This document shows, in pieces, positions 33,231 to 41,033 of a stretch of 41,033 nt of DNA; within the stretch, counting starts at the first letter, position 1; every line of letters starts with the position of its first letter. The DNA comes from Promethearchaeota archaeon. Its GTDB lineage: Archaea; Asgardarchaeota; Lokiarchaeia; Sigyniarchaeales; Sigyniarchaeaceae. The notes beneath the pieces were generated by a model, which saw nothing but the letters and a program-made list of their open reading frames with translations, was not told the DNA's origin and ran no database searches. The stretch is from NCBI GenBank assembly GCA_016932935.1, contig JAFGBX010000038.1:1-41033 (forward strand), in the 5' to 3' direction. The translations under genes were made by a program, and so were the position numbers.

Positions 33231-34571
33231 TCAAGCTCCGGGAATCATACAACTCATCACGACAGGATCGTGGTCGCTGAGCCATTGCTGACCTGCGTTC
33301 GCCTCGGGCACGGCCTCGATCATTGCCACGTGGACGTCCATGGTCACGAAGATGTAGTCTATCACCATAGGGGGCGCATAGCCGTGCCTCAACCGGAACG
33401 CGTTGTACACCGGCTTGGAACCGTAACCCTCGAGAAAGGAGTAGAACGGGAAGATCGGCGGCATGTTGAAGTCACCAGTCACTATCACCGGCAACCCAGC
33501 CGTGCGGCTCGCGATGTCCCCGTTCAGCTGCATGGACGCCTTGATATGGAACTCGGGGTAGAAGCCGTAGTGGGTGTTATAAAAATAGAACTCCGCGCCG
33601 GTCGCCTTGTCCCGCAGATGAACCCACTGGTACGTCCGCTTGATTGTCTCGGTGAGCCAAGTGCGGCTGGACACCTCGGGCGTGTCGGAGAACCAGAGCG
33701 TTCCGCTGTCGAGGAGGTCGAACCTGTCGACGTCGTAGAAAATGGCATCATGTTCCCCGGTCTGGTTTCCGAACGGTGTTTCCCGGCCGATACCAACCCA
33801 CGTGTAATTCCGGCTGGAGAGCGTGGAGTTGAGGTAGTCTCCTTGTATTTTAAAAACCTCTTGCAGGCCGAACACGTCTAGGTCCAACGAATCGATGTAA
33901 TCGGACAAGGGTGCCCGCCGCTCCGGCCACTGCTTCAAGGTACCATCCTCGCCCGCGTACAAGATATTGAAGCTCATGGTCTTGATCTCGATCCCGCCAC
34001 TGAAAGCTGGGCGGTTGACCGGCGTTAGCAAGAGCCCAAGGGAGGACACGCACGCGACGACCAGTACCAGGGCGATCGTTTCCTTCCGTTTGTAGTTCAT
34101 ATCCGGATTTCGATTATAGAACGGGATCCCCTTCTTAACGATCCAAAGCACAGCGATCCCGGTTCCCAAACTGAACGAAATGATGTACATTCCGTCGAGA
34201 CCGAGGATCCGGCCCGCGACGACCACCCCGTAGAAGACGACGAGCGTTGCTATCAGTGCCGCAAGGATGAACCGGAAGAACCCCGCGCGAATCCTTTGGC
34301 CCGTCCCGAGGCTTCTTACACCCCCATCACCCGCCAAACCGTCCCGAAGCATCAAGTAACTAAAAACACGCGTTGCGAGGATCGTGAAGAATAATGCCGT
34401 CAGCAGCGGTGCGCAAGGGCCTATGACGACTATAATGGCCATCTCCAAGAGTATATGCGACCACCTCCTCCGATCCTGTCCTGTGTAATGCCGATAGAAG
34501 AAAACGCTGAAAGAATAGGCGAAAAACGCCGTCAGGATAAGGAGGACGAGGTTGAACTCTAGTAGCAGCAT
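33231..34571 (-). CDS. Multi-TM protein with extracellular EEP phosphodiesterase domain
   Basis: This is a 446-residue protein. About five or six hydrophobic segments in the first 190 residues are followed by an endonuclease/exonuclease/phosphatase (EEP) domain. All catalytic motifs are visible: MSFNILY, LQEVF, NTHYG, GDFNMPP, IDYIFVT and SDHDPV. Basic loops before TM5 place the EEP domain outside the cell, and its N-S-T, N-Y-T and N-Q-T sequons agree. EEP-fold enzymes include sphingomyelinases and inositol-phosphate phosphatases as well as nucleases. Beside lipid genes, a head-group phosphodiesterase is plausible. The ATG at 34571 has GGGTGA five nt upstream and a TATA-like box near 34,633; ATG 34625 is an alternative, and the frame is open farther up to 34913. 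Confidence 0.78.
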   Translation of the reverse strand: MLLLEFNLVLLILTAFFAYSFSVFFYRHYTGQDRRRWSHILLEMAIIVVIGPCAPLLTALFFTILATRVFSYLMLRDGLAGDGGVRSLGTGQRIRAGFFRFILAALIATLVVFYGVVVAGRILGLDGMYIISFSLGTGIAVLWIVKKGIPFYNRNPDMNYKRKETIALVLVVACVSSLGLLLTPVNRPAFSGGIEIKTMSFNILYAGEDGTLKQWPERRAPLSDYIDSLDLDVFGLQEVFKIQGDYLNSTLSSRNYTWVGIGRETPFGNQTGEHDAIFYDVDRFDLLDSGTLWFSDTPEVSSRTWLTETIKRTYQWVHLRDKATGAEFYFYNTHYGFYPEFHIKASMQLNGDIASRTAGLPVIVTGDFNMPPIFPFYSFLEGYGSKPVYNAFRLRHGYAPPMVIDYIFVTMDVHVAMIEAVPEANAGQQWLSDHDPVVMSCMIPGA

Positions 34572-34627
34572 ATGCTTCACCCACGCGGTTAGCTCTAAAT
34601 ACTTGCACCAATGATCCCTCCTCATTG

Positions 34628-34638
34628 CGATATTTGAA
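34628..34638. promoter_or_regulatory. Bidirectional TATA-like element between 34571 and 34669
   Basis: GCGATATTTGAA on the plus strand (CAAATATCGC on the minus strand) is the only A/T-rich box between the divergent EEP-domain and four-TM genes. It predicts transcript starts near 34,659 (plus) and 34,607 (minus). Confidence 0.38.
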
Positions 34639-34668
34639 GCAAGCCTACATCCGGCAGGGAAGGCAACC

Positions 34669-35061
34669 ATGGAGCAAACCGTGTCCGCGAGGAACCCAAC
34701 GACCGTCAAGGCCGCACGGCTCCTATCAACGGGCTCGTTGTTGGGCTGGATCCTCTTATACGTCGCTGTAGTTGTTTTGATCTCCTCCGGGGAAGAGGGC
34801 CACCTTGCCCACCAGTTTGTCCATCCGATCGGAGCGGGGTACATAGGCTCGGGTCTTGCTGGCACCGTACTTATGCTGAAGGAGGCCCGCGTGGTTGCCG
34901 GGGGCAGCATCATCTTCTGGGGTTACGTCGCCACGACATGTACGATGGTGGTTCTTGCGTTCCCGCTCTTCATCCCCGATAGCTCGGGATTCGAGTGGTA
35001 CGTCTACGTGATGCTGGTGCTTCTGCTCGCGGGCGTTATAGGTGGTAGCCTTGTTCTGTGA
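34669..35061 (+). CDS. Small four-TM membrane protein, unknown function
   Basis: The 130-residue protein has four predicted TM helices near residues 17-39, 50-71, 76-98 and 107-129, with a short charged N-terminus (Arg, Lys) suggesting both ends are cytosolic. The loop between TM1 and TM2 is acidic and His-containing (SSGEEGHLAHQ). No motif of a known family is recognised. A GGGAAGG sequence five to six nt upstream of the ATG could serve as ribosome binding site. It diverges from the EEP-domain gene and precedes an MFS gene by 142 nt, so it may belong to the same membrane or lipid neighbourhood; this is positional inference only. Confidence 0.65.
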   Translation: MEQTVSARNPTTVKAARLLSTGSLLGWILLYVAVVVLISSGEEGHLAHQFVHPIGAGYIGSGLAGTVLMLKEARVVAGGSIIFWGYVATTCTMVVLAFPLFIPDSSGFEWYVYVMLVLLLAGVIGGSLVL

Positions 35062-35103
35062 TAATGGCAGCCATCGAACATGTGTTTGACCTCAAAGGCG
35101 TTC

Positions 35104-35118
35104 CCATAAATAAATTAT
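35104..35118 (+). promoter_or_regulatory. A/T-rich promoter-like element before the MFS gene at 35204
   Basis: CATAAATAAATTATG is the most A/T-rich stretch in the 142-nt gap. It would give a leader of about 65-75 nt with an AGAAGGAG Shine-Dalgarno at 35196-35203. Confidence 0.35.
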
Positions 35119-35203
35119 GAATTGCGCCGTTATCGAAGATGATTACTAGCATGCATCGATTAACGTGAACTAAAACATACCGAGCAGAGATCTACAGAAG
35201 GAG

Positions 35204-36619
35204 ATGGAAAAGGTGGAGGGACCCAGCAAAGATAAAACTAGGTTGAACCAATTGCTCTTGTATCTCGTCACGACGCCCCAAACCCTCGGCAATCCGGGCA
35301 CGTGGCTCCCGGTCAACGTGCTCTACTTGTCGACGCTCTTCTGGCCCGGTGAGCCATTTCAGGGGGAAAAACTAGGTTTCGTTTATGGTATGTTCTTGAT
35401 CATCACCGCCACGATGCGCCTCGTCTATGGCCTGATCGTCGATCGTGTCAATAGAAAGAGATTGATGGTCATTCACAACGCGTTATGCGCGCTCGTCGTG
35501 CTTCTCTATGCGTTCATTCCCGAAGGGAATGGTAACACCTCATTCTTGTTCTTTTTCTTCCTAACGATGGTGTTAGGCTTTATGAAAGGTGGATCGTGCG
35601 AGAACGATTCGCCCGTGCTTAATTCCCTCATCGACGACGTCGTGGATGAAGGAAAGCGATCAGGCGTGTTTGGCATGCTGGGCATGATCGTGCAAGTCGT
35701 TGGCATTCCGGGGTTGCTCGTCTCGGCGTGGGTGTTTGAAAACTACTGGCGCTTCTTCTTCCTCGCCGTGGGCATCATGTTACTCGTCCCCGTCGCCCTC
35801 ATCGCGCTCAAGTTCGAGGAACCAAAGCGTGGCGCGAAGAAACAAGAACTGAAGGAGGTCTTGAAACGGGATGACAAGGTGTACGATTACAAGCTCTCGA
35901 GGGAGACCATTAAGTCGACCGTCCTCAGCCCCACCAACGTGCTCGCCTTCGTCGAGGGCTTTTTCACGCAAGCGATCCTCGCCGTGCCATGGTTCTTGGT
36001 TTTCTCCTTCTTGCAAGCGCCACCGAACAACCTCAGCGCGCTCAACCTGGGCCTGCTCGCCGTTTTCTTCGGGGTTCCGGGGGGCTTTTTCGGCGCGCTT
36101 GGCGTCGCAAAATGGTTTAACAAGTACGCGAACAAGTTACGGGCCAGGATAGGCTTCATCATCCTGTTCTTGTCGCTCTCGTTCGTGTCTTACCTGGCCA
36201 TGGCTTCGATTCCATATCCCCACATCACGAGGGAGACGGGCGCGGACTTCCTCTTCATCATCCAGCAGCCCGCGTACATCTTCCTCGGGCTGCTCTTTTT
36301 CGTCGCCCAGGTCTTCATGATCGGGCACACGGTCAATCAGCGGCCGATCTTGCAGAAAGTGAACCTCCCGGAGGCCCAGGGTCTCATCATGGGGGCAAAC
36401 CATTTCCTCGAAATCGTAGGCAATGGGTTCGGCGTGATGCTCTCAGGCTTCTTGCTGGTCGCGTTCGGCAGGAATTATGCCTTGACCGTGCTGGTTTTGG
36501 TGCTGGTCGGCGTCATCGGCACGGCGATGTGGGCACTTGACTTGAGGTACGTCGAAACGGACGTGGACCAGGTGTCGAAGCTTCTCAGCACACGTGCAAG
36601 GGAACTCGGAGGATTATAG
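35204..36619 (+). CDS. MFS transporter, unknown substrate
   Basis: This is a 471-residue, twelve-helix major facilitator. Motif A is present in divergent form as GLIVDRVNRKRLM after helix 2, and a central cytosolic loop of about 55 charged residues separates the halves. Helix 4 carries an unusual acidic segment (GGSCENDSPVLNSLIDDVVDEGKR), reminiscent of families that carry large or amphipathic substrates; no substrate can be assigned. The ATG at 35204 touches the AAGGAG Shine-Dalgarno directly, while an in-frame GTG at 35213 has a normal 9-nt spacer and may be the true start. It is less GC-rich than the neighbouring sugar genes. It sits between the four-TM gene and a UroD-like gene. Confidence 0.8.
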   Translation: MEKVEGPSKDKTRLNQLLLYLVTTPQTLGNPGTWLPVNVLYLSTLFWPGEPFQGEKLGFVYGMFLIITATMRLVYGLIVDRVNRKRLMVIHNALCALVVLLYAFIPEGNGNTSFLFFFFLTMVLGFMKGGSCENDSPVLNSLIDDVVDEGKRSGVFGMLGMIVQVVGIPGLLVSAWVFENYWRFFFLAVGIMLLVPVALIALKFEEPKRGAKKQELKEVLKRDDKVYDYKLSRETIKSTVLSPTNVLAFVEGFFTQAILAVPWFLVFSFLQAPPNNLSALNLGLLAVFFGVPGGFFGALGVAKWFNKYANKLRARIGFIILFLSLSFVSYLAMASIPYPHITRETGADFLFIIQQPAYIFLGLLFFVAQVFMIGHTVNQRPILQKVNLPEAQGLIMGANHFLEIVGNGFGVMLSGFLLVAFGRNYALTVLVLVLVGVIGTAMWALDLRYVETDVDQVSKLLSTRARELGGL

Positions 36620-36672
36620 CCGATTTACGTCCGATCGGCAATCGAGCCTATTGAATCGATCGCGCCACGAAA

Positions 36673-36682
36673 TTCTTTAAAG
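36673..36682 (+). promoter_or_regulatory. TATA-like promoter element upstream of the UroD/MtaA-like gene
   Basis: TTCTTTAAAG matches the box before the MFS gene at 3313. It predicts a transcript start near 36,703 and a leader of about 70 nt carrying an AAGGAGGA Shine-Dalgarno (36757-36764). Confidence 0.42.
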
Positions 36683-36775
36683 GCATCCATTTCGATAGTC
36701 ATTCCAGAACAGATCGATGCGAAAGCCTCTGGGTAGCAAGTTTGCACCCGTCATACAAGGAGGAAGAATCGGAAA

Positions 36776-37978
36776 TTGAAGGTGAAAGACAGATTCATGG
36801 CGGTATTCGAGCACCGCACCCAGGATCTCGACAGGATCCCCATCTTCATGAGCGGGGCACCTGTGACGGGCTTATTCCACCAAGCATGGGTCGACGAAGT
36901 CGCCGACGAGAACCTGCCGGACGAGTCCGTCAAGATCATCCCCGGCGTGGGCGACATGACGCTGCAGACGTGGCTCGGCGCCGAGTCCGCCCATGTATCC
37001 ATCCCGGCGGTGTGCAACTATCCCTACTCGGAGATCAAGCCGGGGGACAAGCATTACAAACCGGGAGCGAGGAGGACGGTCGACGTGTCTGGCCGCATCA
37101 TGGAACAGAGCACGATGCACGGCGTGCCGTATTCCTGGCACGTGGGGCCGTATTTCGACACGTGGGAGGCGCGAGAAGCGTTCCTCGCCGAGCACGGCGA
37201 GTTCTGGGACGACAGGTTCGCCCCCGGGGAGGAACACGTGAAGCGGTTCAAGGACCAGTGGAGGGCCCTCGAGGAGGACGGCTCGTTCTTCCCCATGGGC
37301 GGCGCGTGGATCATATGGGAGGCGATATTCGAGGGGGTGGGCCCCCTCGCGTTCGCCAGGATGTCGAGGAAGGAACCCGCGAAGCTGGATAGGATCCTGG
37401 AGCAGAACGCGATGCCCATCATCCGGTCACTGTCGATGCAGCTCGAGACGGGGCTGGTCAACGTGGTCTCGTTCCCGGACGACCTCGGCCAGAAGGATAG
37501 GCCACTTCTTTCTGTCCAGCATTACGACCGGTTTATGAAGCCGATCCTCGTGCAATATGCGAACTTGTGCCACAAGCACGGCGCGAAGCTCATGATGCAC
37601 AGCTGTGGGTTCATCGAGCCACTCGTTCCAAGCTTCATCGATGCGGGCCTGGACGCGCTCCAGGCTCTCGAAGCCACGGCGAACATCGACCACGCGCGCC
37701 TGCGGAAGGCCACCAAGGATGAATTGATCCTCGTTGGCGGGATGGACTCGAGCCTCGTGCTCACCTTCGGCACGCCGGATGACGTCGTCAGCGAGGTGAA
37801 GAAGAAATACCAGGACATGATATGGAACCCGGATGACACGTGCTACATCGCAGGGCCCACCCACGACATCCTGGATTGCTCGGTTAAGAACGTCGAGGTC
37901 TTCCGCGACTCCATGCGAAAATATGGCACTTACGAGAACGGAAAACCCCTGGCCCTCCACGGAAGCGTGGCCAGGTAG
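36776..37978 (+). CDS. Uroporphyrinogen decarboxylase/MtaA-family protein
   Basis: The 400-residue protein has the UroD-type TIM barrel. In the zinc methyltransferase branch (MtaA, MtbA), zinc is held by an HxC pair and a later Cys. Here H275-S-C277-G in the MMHSCG segment and Cys356 in DDTCYIAGP are candidates, though Cys356 is shifted relative to the usual GCxIPPxTP motif. The arginines needed for porphyrin decarboxylation near the N-terminus are not evident, so methyl transfer or an unknown C1 reaction is more likely than haem synthesis. The TTG start has AAGGAGGA 11 nt upstream. No corrinoid protein or methyltransferase partner gene is visible nearby. Confidence 0.8.
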   Translation: MKVKDRFMAVFEHRTQDLDRIPIFMSGAPVTGLFHQAWVDEVADENLPDESVKIIPGVGDMTLQTWLGAESAHVSIPAVCNYPYSEIKPGDKHYKPGARRTVDVSGRIMEQSTMHGVPYSWHVGPYFDTWEAREAFLAEHGEFWDDRFAPGEEHVKRFKDQWRALEEDGSFFPMGGAWIIWEAIFEGVGPLAFARMSRKEPAKLDRILEQNAMPIIRSLSMQLETGLVNVVSFPDDLGQKDRPLLSVQHYDRFMKPILVQYANLCHKHGAKLMMHSCGFIEPLVPSFIDAGLDALQALEATANIDHARLRKATKDELILVGGMDSSLVLTFGTPDDVVSEVKKKYQDMIWNPDDTCYIAGPTHDILDCSVKNVEVFRDSMRKYGTYENGKPLALHGSVAR

Positions 37979-38017
37979 GCGTTCCTCGTCTTCCCCGGCC
38001 TCAGGATCGAGGTAAAG

Positions 38018-38025
38018 CTATTATC
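38018..38025 (+). promoter_or_regulatory. TATA-like promoter element of the GH20 gene
   Basis: CTATTATC, identical to the core of the box before the longin-Arf gene, lies about 31 nt upstream of ATG 38053. It predicts a very short leader; an AGGAGG (38041-38046) sits six nt before the ATG. Confidence 0.4.
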
Positions 38026-38052
38026 GGACGCGGAGAAGATAGGAGGCTGGTG

Positions 38053-39693
38053 ATGCACGTGAACGCGATATTCCCCCTCCCCGTCAAGATCACGGAAATT
38101 GCGGGATCTCTCGCAGTTCCAGAAAAGGTTCTCGATGCCCTGGCAGGTCCAAGCGCCGGTTTCCAAGCATATGCGGATCGACTCGCTCGACTCGATGTTC
38201 AACTGCACACCTCGCCAATTAACACCCCGATTGCGGGCATCGGCACCGAAGGATACACGCTAAGGGTGTCAAATGATGGCATCGCCATAGGAGCCAATTC
38301 CGAGGCCGGATGCTTCTACGGCGCCCAGACCCTGCGCTGGATGCTCCAGCCCGACGGGAGTGGTGAGACGTGCACGTGCCAGGCCGGCTTCTGCGAGATA
38401 ATGGACTACCCGCGCTTCCCGTACCGCGGCTACATGCTCGACGAGGGCCGCTACTTCCTGGGTGTGGACGTGGTGAAGTCCGTGCTCGATTGGATGGCAC
38501 TCTTGAAGTTGAACCGGTTCCACTGGCATCTAACGGAGGATCAAGGTTGGCGCGCCGAGATCAAGAAGTATCCTAGATTGACGGAGATTGGATCCAAGCG
38601 CGACAGCACGCCCCGCTACCGCAACCGCGAGCCACCAAATGGGGAAACGAACAGCGACGGGACGCCTCACTGCGGGTTCTACACGCAGGAGCAGGTAAAG
38701 GACGTCGTGGCCTTCGCGGGCAGGCGGCACATCACGATCGTCCCTGAAATCGAGATGCCGGGCCACGCGACCGCCGCGTTGGCGAGCTATCCCGAGATGC
38801 GGTGCGTCTTGCCCGACGACCTCCCTCCCGGTGGTGCGGACGTCCTCGGGCGCCACTTGGACGGCTCCAACATCAAGGTCGCCACTCGATGGGGTGTTTC
38901 CGCCAACATCTTATGCGCGGGAAACCCTAAAACCATCGACTTCCTCCACGACATCCTCAAGGAGGTCGTCGACCTGTTCCCCGGGCCGGTCATCCACATC
39001 GGCGGCGACGAGGTGCCGAAAACGCAATGGATCTGTTGCGAACGATGCCAGGAGAGGATCGCCAACCTCGGCCTCAAGTCGGAGGAGGAGTTACAGAAAG
39101 CCTTTACTGCCGAGATCATCGACTATTTGGCAAGCCTGGGCAAGCAGACCATGCTGTGGAACGAGCACACCGACGAGGGGCTCGCCGCACGGAAGGACAA
39201 TGTCATTTGCCAGTACTGGACGGGATCCCTGGACAAGGTGGCCGGATTCCTCGAGAAAGGCGGGAGGCTGGTCATGAGCCCGTCGAGCCACGTGTACGTG
39301 GATCACTCGTACGCGCTGTTGCCGCTGAGGAAGGTCTACCACTACGAGCCGCTGGGTGAGGAAGCCGAGAAGGCTCTCAGCAAGCGGGCGTTCGAGAGCG
39401 CGAGCTCGGGTGGGATCATCGGCGTGGAGGCACCCATGTGGGGCGAGGTGTTCAAGAGCAAGTGGCAGGTCGAGTATTGCACCTTCCCGAGGCTGCTCGC
39501 GGTGGCCGACATCGCGTGGGCACCAAAGGGCGCCAAGGATCATGCTGGTTTCATGAAGCGCGTGGAGCGGGCCTTGGAATACCTCGATGTGCTCAAGATA
39601 AACCATGCCACGCTCGAGGACGCCGATCCAAGCGACGCGACGATCGAGAGGGCTAAGAAGCACCCCGATTTCGGCGGATATGCTTACTTCTAA
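38053..39693 (+). CDS. Beta-N-acetylhexosaminidase (GH20)
   Basis: This 546-residue enzyme removes terminal beta-linked N-acetylglucosamine or N-acetylgalactosamine by substrate-assisted catalysis. Residues about 10-110 form the alpha/beta GH20b domain. The barrel then starts with FPYRGYMLDEGRYF, followed by FHWHLTEDQGWR, IVPEIEMPGHA, the catalytic pair Asp319-Glu320 in HIGGDEVPK, and TMLWNEHTDEG. The last barrel strand carries EAPMWGEVF. No signal peptide is present, so it should act in the cytosol on imported oligosaccharides. The ATG at 38053 has an AGGAGG six nt upstream and is preferred over GTG 38050. The next gene starts 15 nt after the stop, so the two form an operon. Confidence 0.92.
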   Translation: MHVNAIFPLPVKITEIAGSLAVPEKVLDALAGPSAGFQAYADRLARLDVQLHTSPINTPIAGIGTEGYTLRVSNDGIAIGANSEAGCFYGAQTLRWMLQPDGSGETCTCQAGFCEIMDYPRFPYRGYMLDEGRYFLGVDVVKSVLDWMALLKLNRFHWHLTEDQGWRAEIKKYPRLTEIGSKRDSTPRYRNREPPNGETNSDGTPHCGFYTQEQVKDVVAFAGRRHITIVPEIEMPGHATAALASYPEMRCVLPDDLPPGGADVLGRHLDGSNIKVATRWGVSANILCAGNPKTIDFLHDILKEVVDLFPGPVIHIGGDEVPKTQWICCERCQERIANLGLKSEEELQKAFTAEIIDYLASLGKQTMLWNEHTDEGLAARKDNVICQYWTGSLDKVAGFLEKGGRLVMSPSSHVYVDHSYALLPLRKVYHYEPLGEEAEKALSKRAFESASSGGIIGVEAPMWGEVFKSKWQVEYCTFPRLLAVADIAWAPKGAKDHAGFMKRVERALEYLDVLKINHATLEDADPSDATIERAKKHPDFGGYAYF

Positions 39694-39708
39694 GCGAGCT
39701 AGCGGAAG

Positions 39709-41033
39709 ATGTTCAAAACCGGTGTATGGGAGCCGCGCCCCCCGATAATAAAGCCGTGGAAGGTGATCCCGAAATTGCCCGAGTTCGCCGGGGCGTGGGT
39801 CGTCTCGGGCGACCTGGATGGGGACGGCGACCTCGAGTTCGTGACGGGACGGAACGTCGCGCAGCACATCACCGCCATCGCAGCGTTGATGCAGGATGGT
39901 AGCACGCTCTGGACGTGGGGTGGTTCGGGCGCTGGAGAATATCGGATAGCTTATGATATCCCTCTACAAGTGTACGACATCGATGATTGTGGCAATCCCG
40001 AGGTCATTTTCAGCACGGGGCGCACCTTAAGGGTTTTAAACGGGAGCGACGGGGAGGAGAAGGCGAGGTGGATCCTCCCGGACGGTTTGGAAGTAGCTGA
40101 CTGCATCACCTTCGCAAACCTCAGGGGGCTCGATCGCCCGAAGGACATCATCGTCAAGAGCCGCTATACCAAGCTCTGGGCGTTCACGAGCAAGTGGGAC
40201 ATGCTCTGGGAATGGCCCCCGTGCGGCAAGGAGCTCGGCAACACACCTTTCGGGATGGCTCTCAAGACGTGCCACCATCCGGAGCCTTTCGACCTCGATG
40301 GCGACGGTAAAGACGAAATACTTGCGGGGAACGTCATGTTAGACCACGACGGGTCGGAGCTTTGGGCGCTCAATTCGGACAACTTGGCATCAAGGGGGCA
40401 CCTGGACGCGATGCGGGTCGTGCATGCTGCCCGGAACCTTGCGGACGTGCGGATGCTCGTGACCTACTGCGGGGGGAACACCTTGGCGATGGTCGACGGG
40501 AACGGGAACCCCGTTTGGGAACACGCCGACGGGCACCATTACGAGAGCATCGACTTCGGCCCGATCTCGCCGGATGGACAGCTCGGGCTTTATGTGGATA
40601 TCACGACGCGTCCATATTTTGGAAACAACCGCGGTCGCCTTTATAACATCGACGGCACGCTCATCGGGGAATATTCGATGGATTATAGCCGCCACCACCG
40701 GATGGTCGATTGGAACGGGGACGGTGCCAACGAGATCGTGCTCGGGAACGCCGCCGCTCTCGTGAACACGCGAGGGGAACACGTCGCATCTTTTGATTTG
40801 GGACCAGATTGGAGGCGCATCAGAGCTAACCCAGAAAGCCTCGATCTCTGGTTCAACAGGCCGGGGGACGCCGAGCCACTGGTATCTGTGCTCCCTATCG
40901 TCAAACCGCGAGCTAAAAAACCGCAAGGCGACGTGTTATTACACACGCAAGAGAGAATATACATCTACGCAAATCCTAGCGATGGTGGAACGCAAGCATG
41001 CACCTCACCCTCGGACAGACCATATAGGGACGA
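39709..41033 (+). CDS. PL11-like rhamnogalacturonan lyase or FG-GAP propeller protein (partial)
   Basis: The frame stays open from the ATG at 39709 to the right edge (441 codons and more), so the gene is cut by the window. It is a beta-propeller with calcium-type blades: VSGDLDGDGDLEFVTG, VYDIDDCGNPEVIFS, FDLDGDGKDEILAG and VDWNGDGANEIVLG. After the third blade comes VMLDHDGSELWAL and a GHLDAMRV segment. This order resembles family 11 rhamnogalacturonan lyases, where a GHGDA-like segment follows the DGDGxDEI blade. A general FG-GAP protein is the alternative. No signal peptide is visible, which would be unusual for a secreted pectin lyase. It lies 15 nt after the GH20 gene. The end IYIYANPSDGG resembles the C-terminal part of such lyases, so little may be missing. 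Confidence 0.6.
   Translation, partial: MFKTGVWEPRPPIIKPWKVIPKLPEFAGAWVVSGDLDGDGDLEFVTGRNVAQHITAIAALMQDGSTLWTWGGSGAGEYRIAYDIPLQVYDIDDCGNPEVIFSTGRTLRVLNGSDGEEKARWILPDGLEVADCITFANLRGLDRPKDIIVKSRYTKLWAFTSKWDMLWEWPPCGKELGNTPFGMALKTCHHPEPFDLDGDGKDEILAGNVMLDHDGSELWALNSDNLASRGHLDAMRVVHAARNLADVRMLVTYCGGNTLAMVDGNGNPVWEHADGHHYESIDFGPISPDGQLGLYVDITTRPYFGNNRGRLYNIDGTLIGEYSMDYSRHHRMVDWNGDGANEIVLGNAAALVNTRGEHVASFDLGPDWRRIRANPESLDLWFNRPGDAEPLVSVLPIVKPRAKKPQGDVLLHTQERIYIYANPSDGGTQACTSPSDRPYRD

Noticed and set aside
34626-34913. N-terminal extension of the EEP-domain frame
   Set aside because: It lies antisense to the divergent four-TM gene and lacks a TM or other structure; starts at 34571 or 34625 are better.
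1-41033. Search for tRNA, rRNA, CRISPR arrays, insertion sequences and attachment sites
   Set aside because: Intergenic gaps are short (all under about 165 bases) and none shows a cloverleaf, regular repeat-spacer pattern, terminal inverted repeats or transposase-like frame.

Overview
The window looks like a GC-rich archaeal chromosome segment, most likely from an Asgard archaeon. The main evidence is a small GTPase with Arf-type motifs (G3 box DLGGQ, G4 box NKID) fused behind a longin-like N-terminal domain, which overlaps tail-to-tail with a second longin-like protein. Supporting signs are TATA-like boxes about 25-28 nt upstream of many start codons (leaderless transcripts), an archaeal-type lipid module (sn-glycerol-1-phosphate dehydrogenase, geranylgeranyl-reductase-like protein) and many N-x-S/T sequons in predicted exported proteins. 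The exact lineage cannot be fixed from the sequence alone. I see no rRNA, tRNA, CRISPR array, transposase or insertion sequence, and no gene-free stretch longer than about 165 bases.

Left part (1-12.5 kb): a secreted-domain/7-TM protein, a MOP-type polysaccharide flippase and an MFS transporter read rightward. They are followed by a Cys-type sulfatase, a monoglyceride-lipase-like hydrolase, a CE15-like esterase and a Gfo/Idh/MocA dehydrogenase. A membrane-anchored sialidase-like propeller is then coupled to a GPH-family sugar symporter. Middle part (12.5-20.7 kb): the two longin proteins, a B12-binding radical SAM enzyme, a cytosolic leucine-rich-repeat protein, a sugar isomerase, a TIM-barrel protein and a TPR/SEC-C protein.

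Central sugar block (20.7-29.5 kb): bacterial-type KDPG aldolase and KDG kinase form an Entner-Doudoroff entry for uronic acids. Around them are a membrane protein with an extracellular barrel-like domain, a CobW-type GTPase, and two cell-surface enzymes hydrophobic at both ends: a heparinase II/III-like polysaccharide lyase and a clan GH-D alpha-galactosidase-like enzyme. Together with the sulfatase, esterase, GH20 hexosaminidase and a right-edge PL11-like lyase, these form a loose locus for sulfated, uronate-containing polysaccharides. Outer enzymes would cut polymers, symporters import fragments, cytosolic enzymes finish them, and the products enter the KDG-KDPG route.

Lipid block (29.6-36.6 kb): an AraM-type G1P dehydrogenase is transcribed divergently from a glycerophosphodiester phosphodiesterase and a geranylgeranyl-reductase-like flavoprotein. 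The shared promoter region carries a 21-nt tandem repeat. Next come a membrane protein with an extracellular endonuclease/exonuclease/phosphatase-fold domain, a small four-TM protein and an MFS transporter. The window ends with a UroD/MtaA-like protein, the GH20 enzyme and the truncated PL11-like gene.
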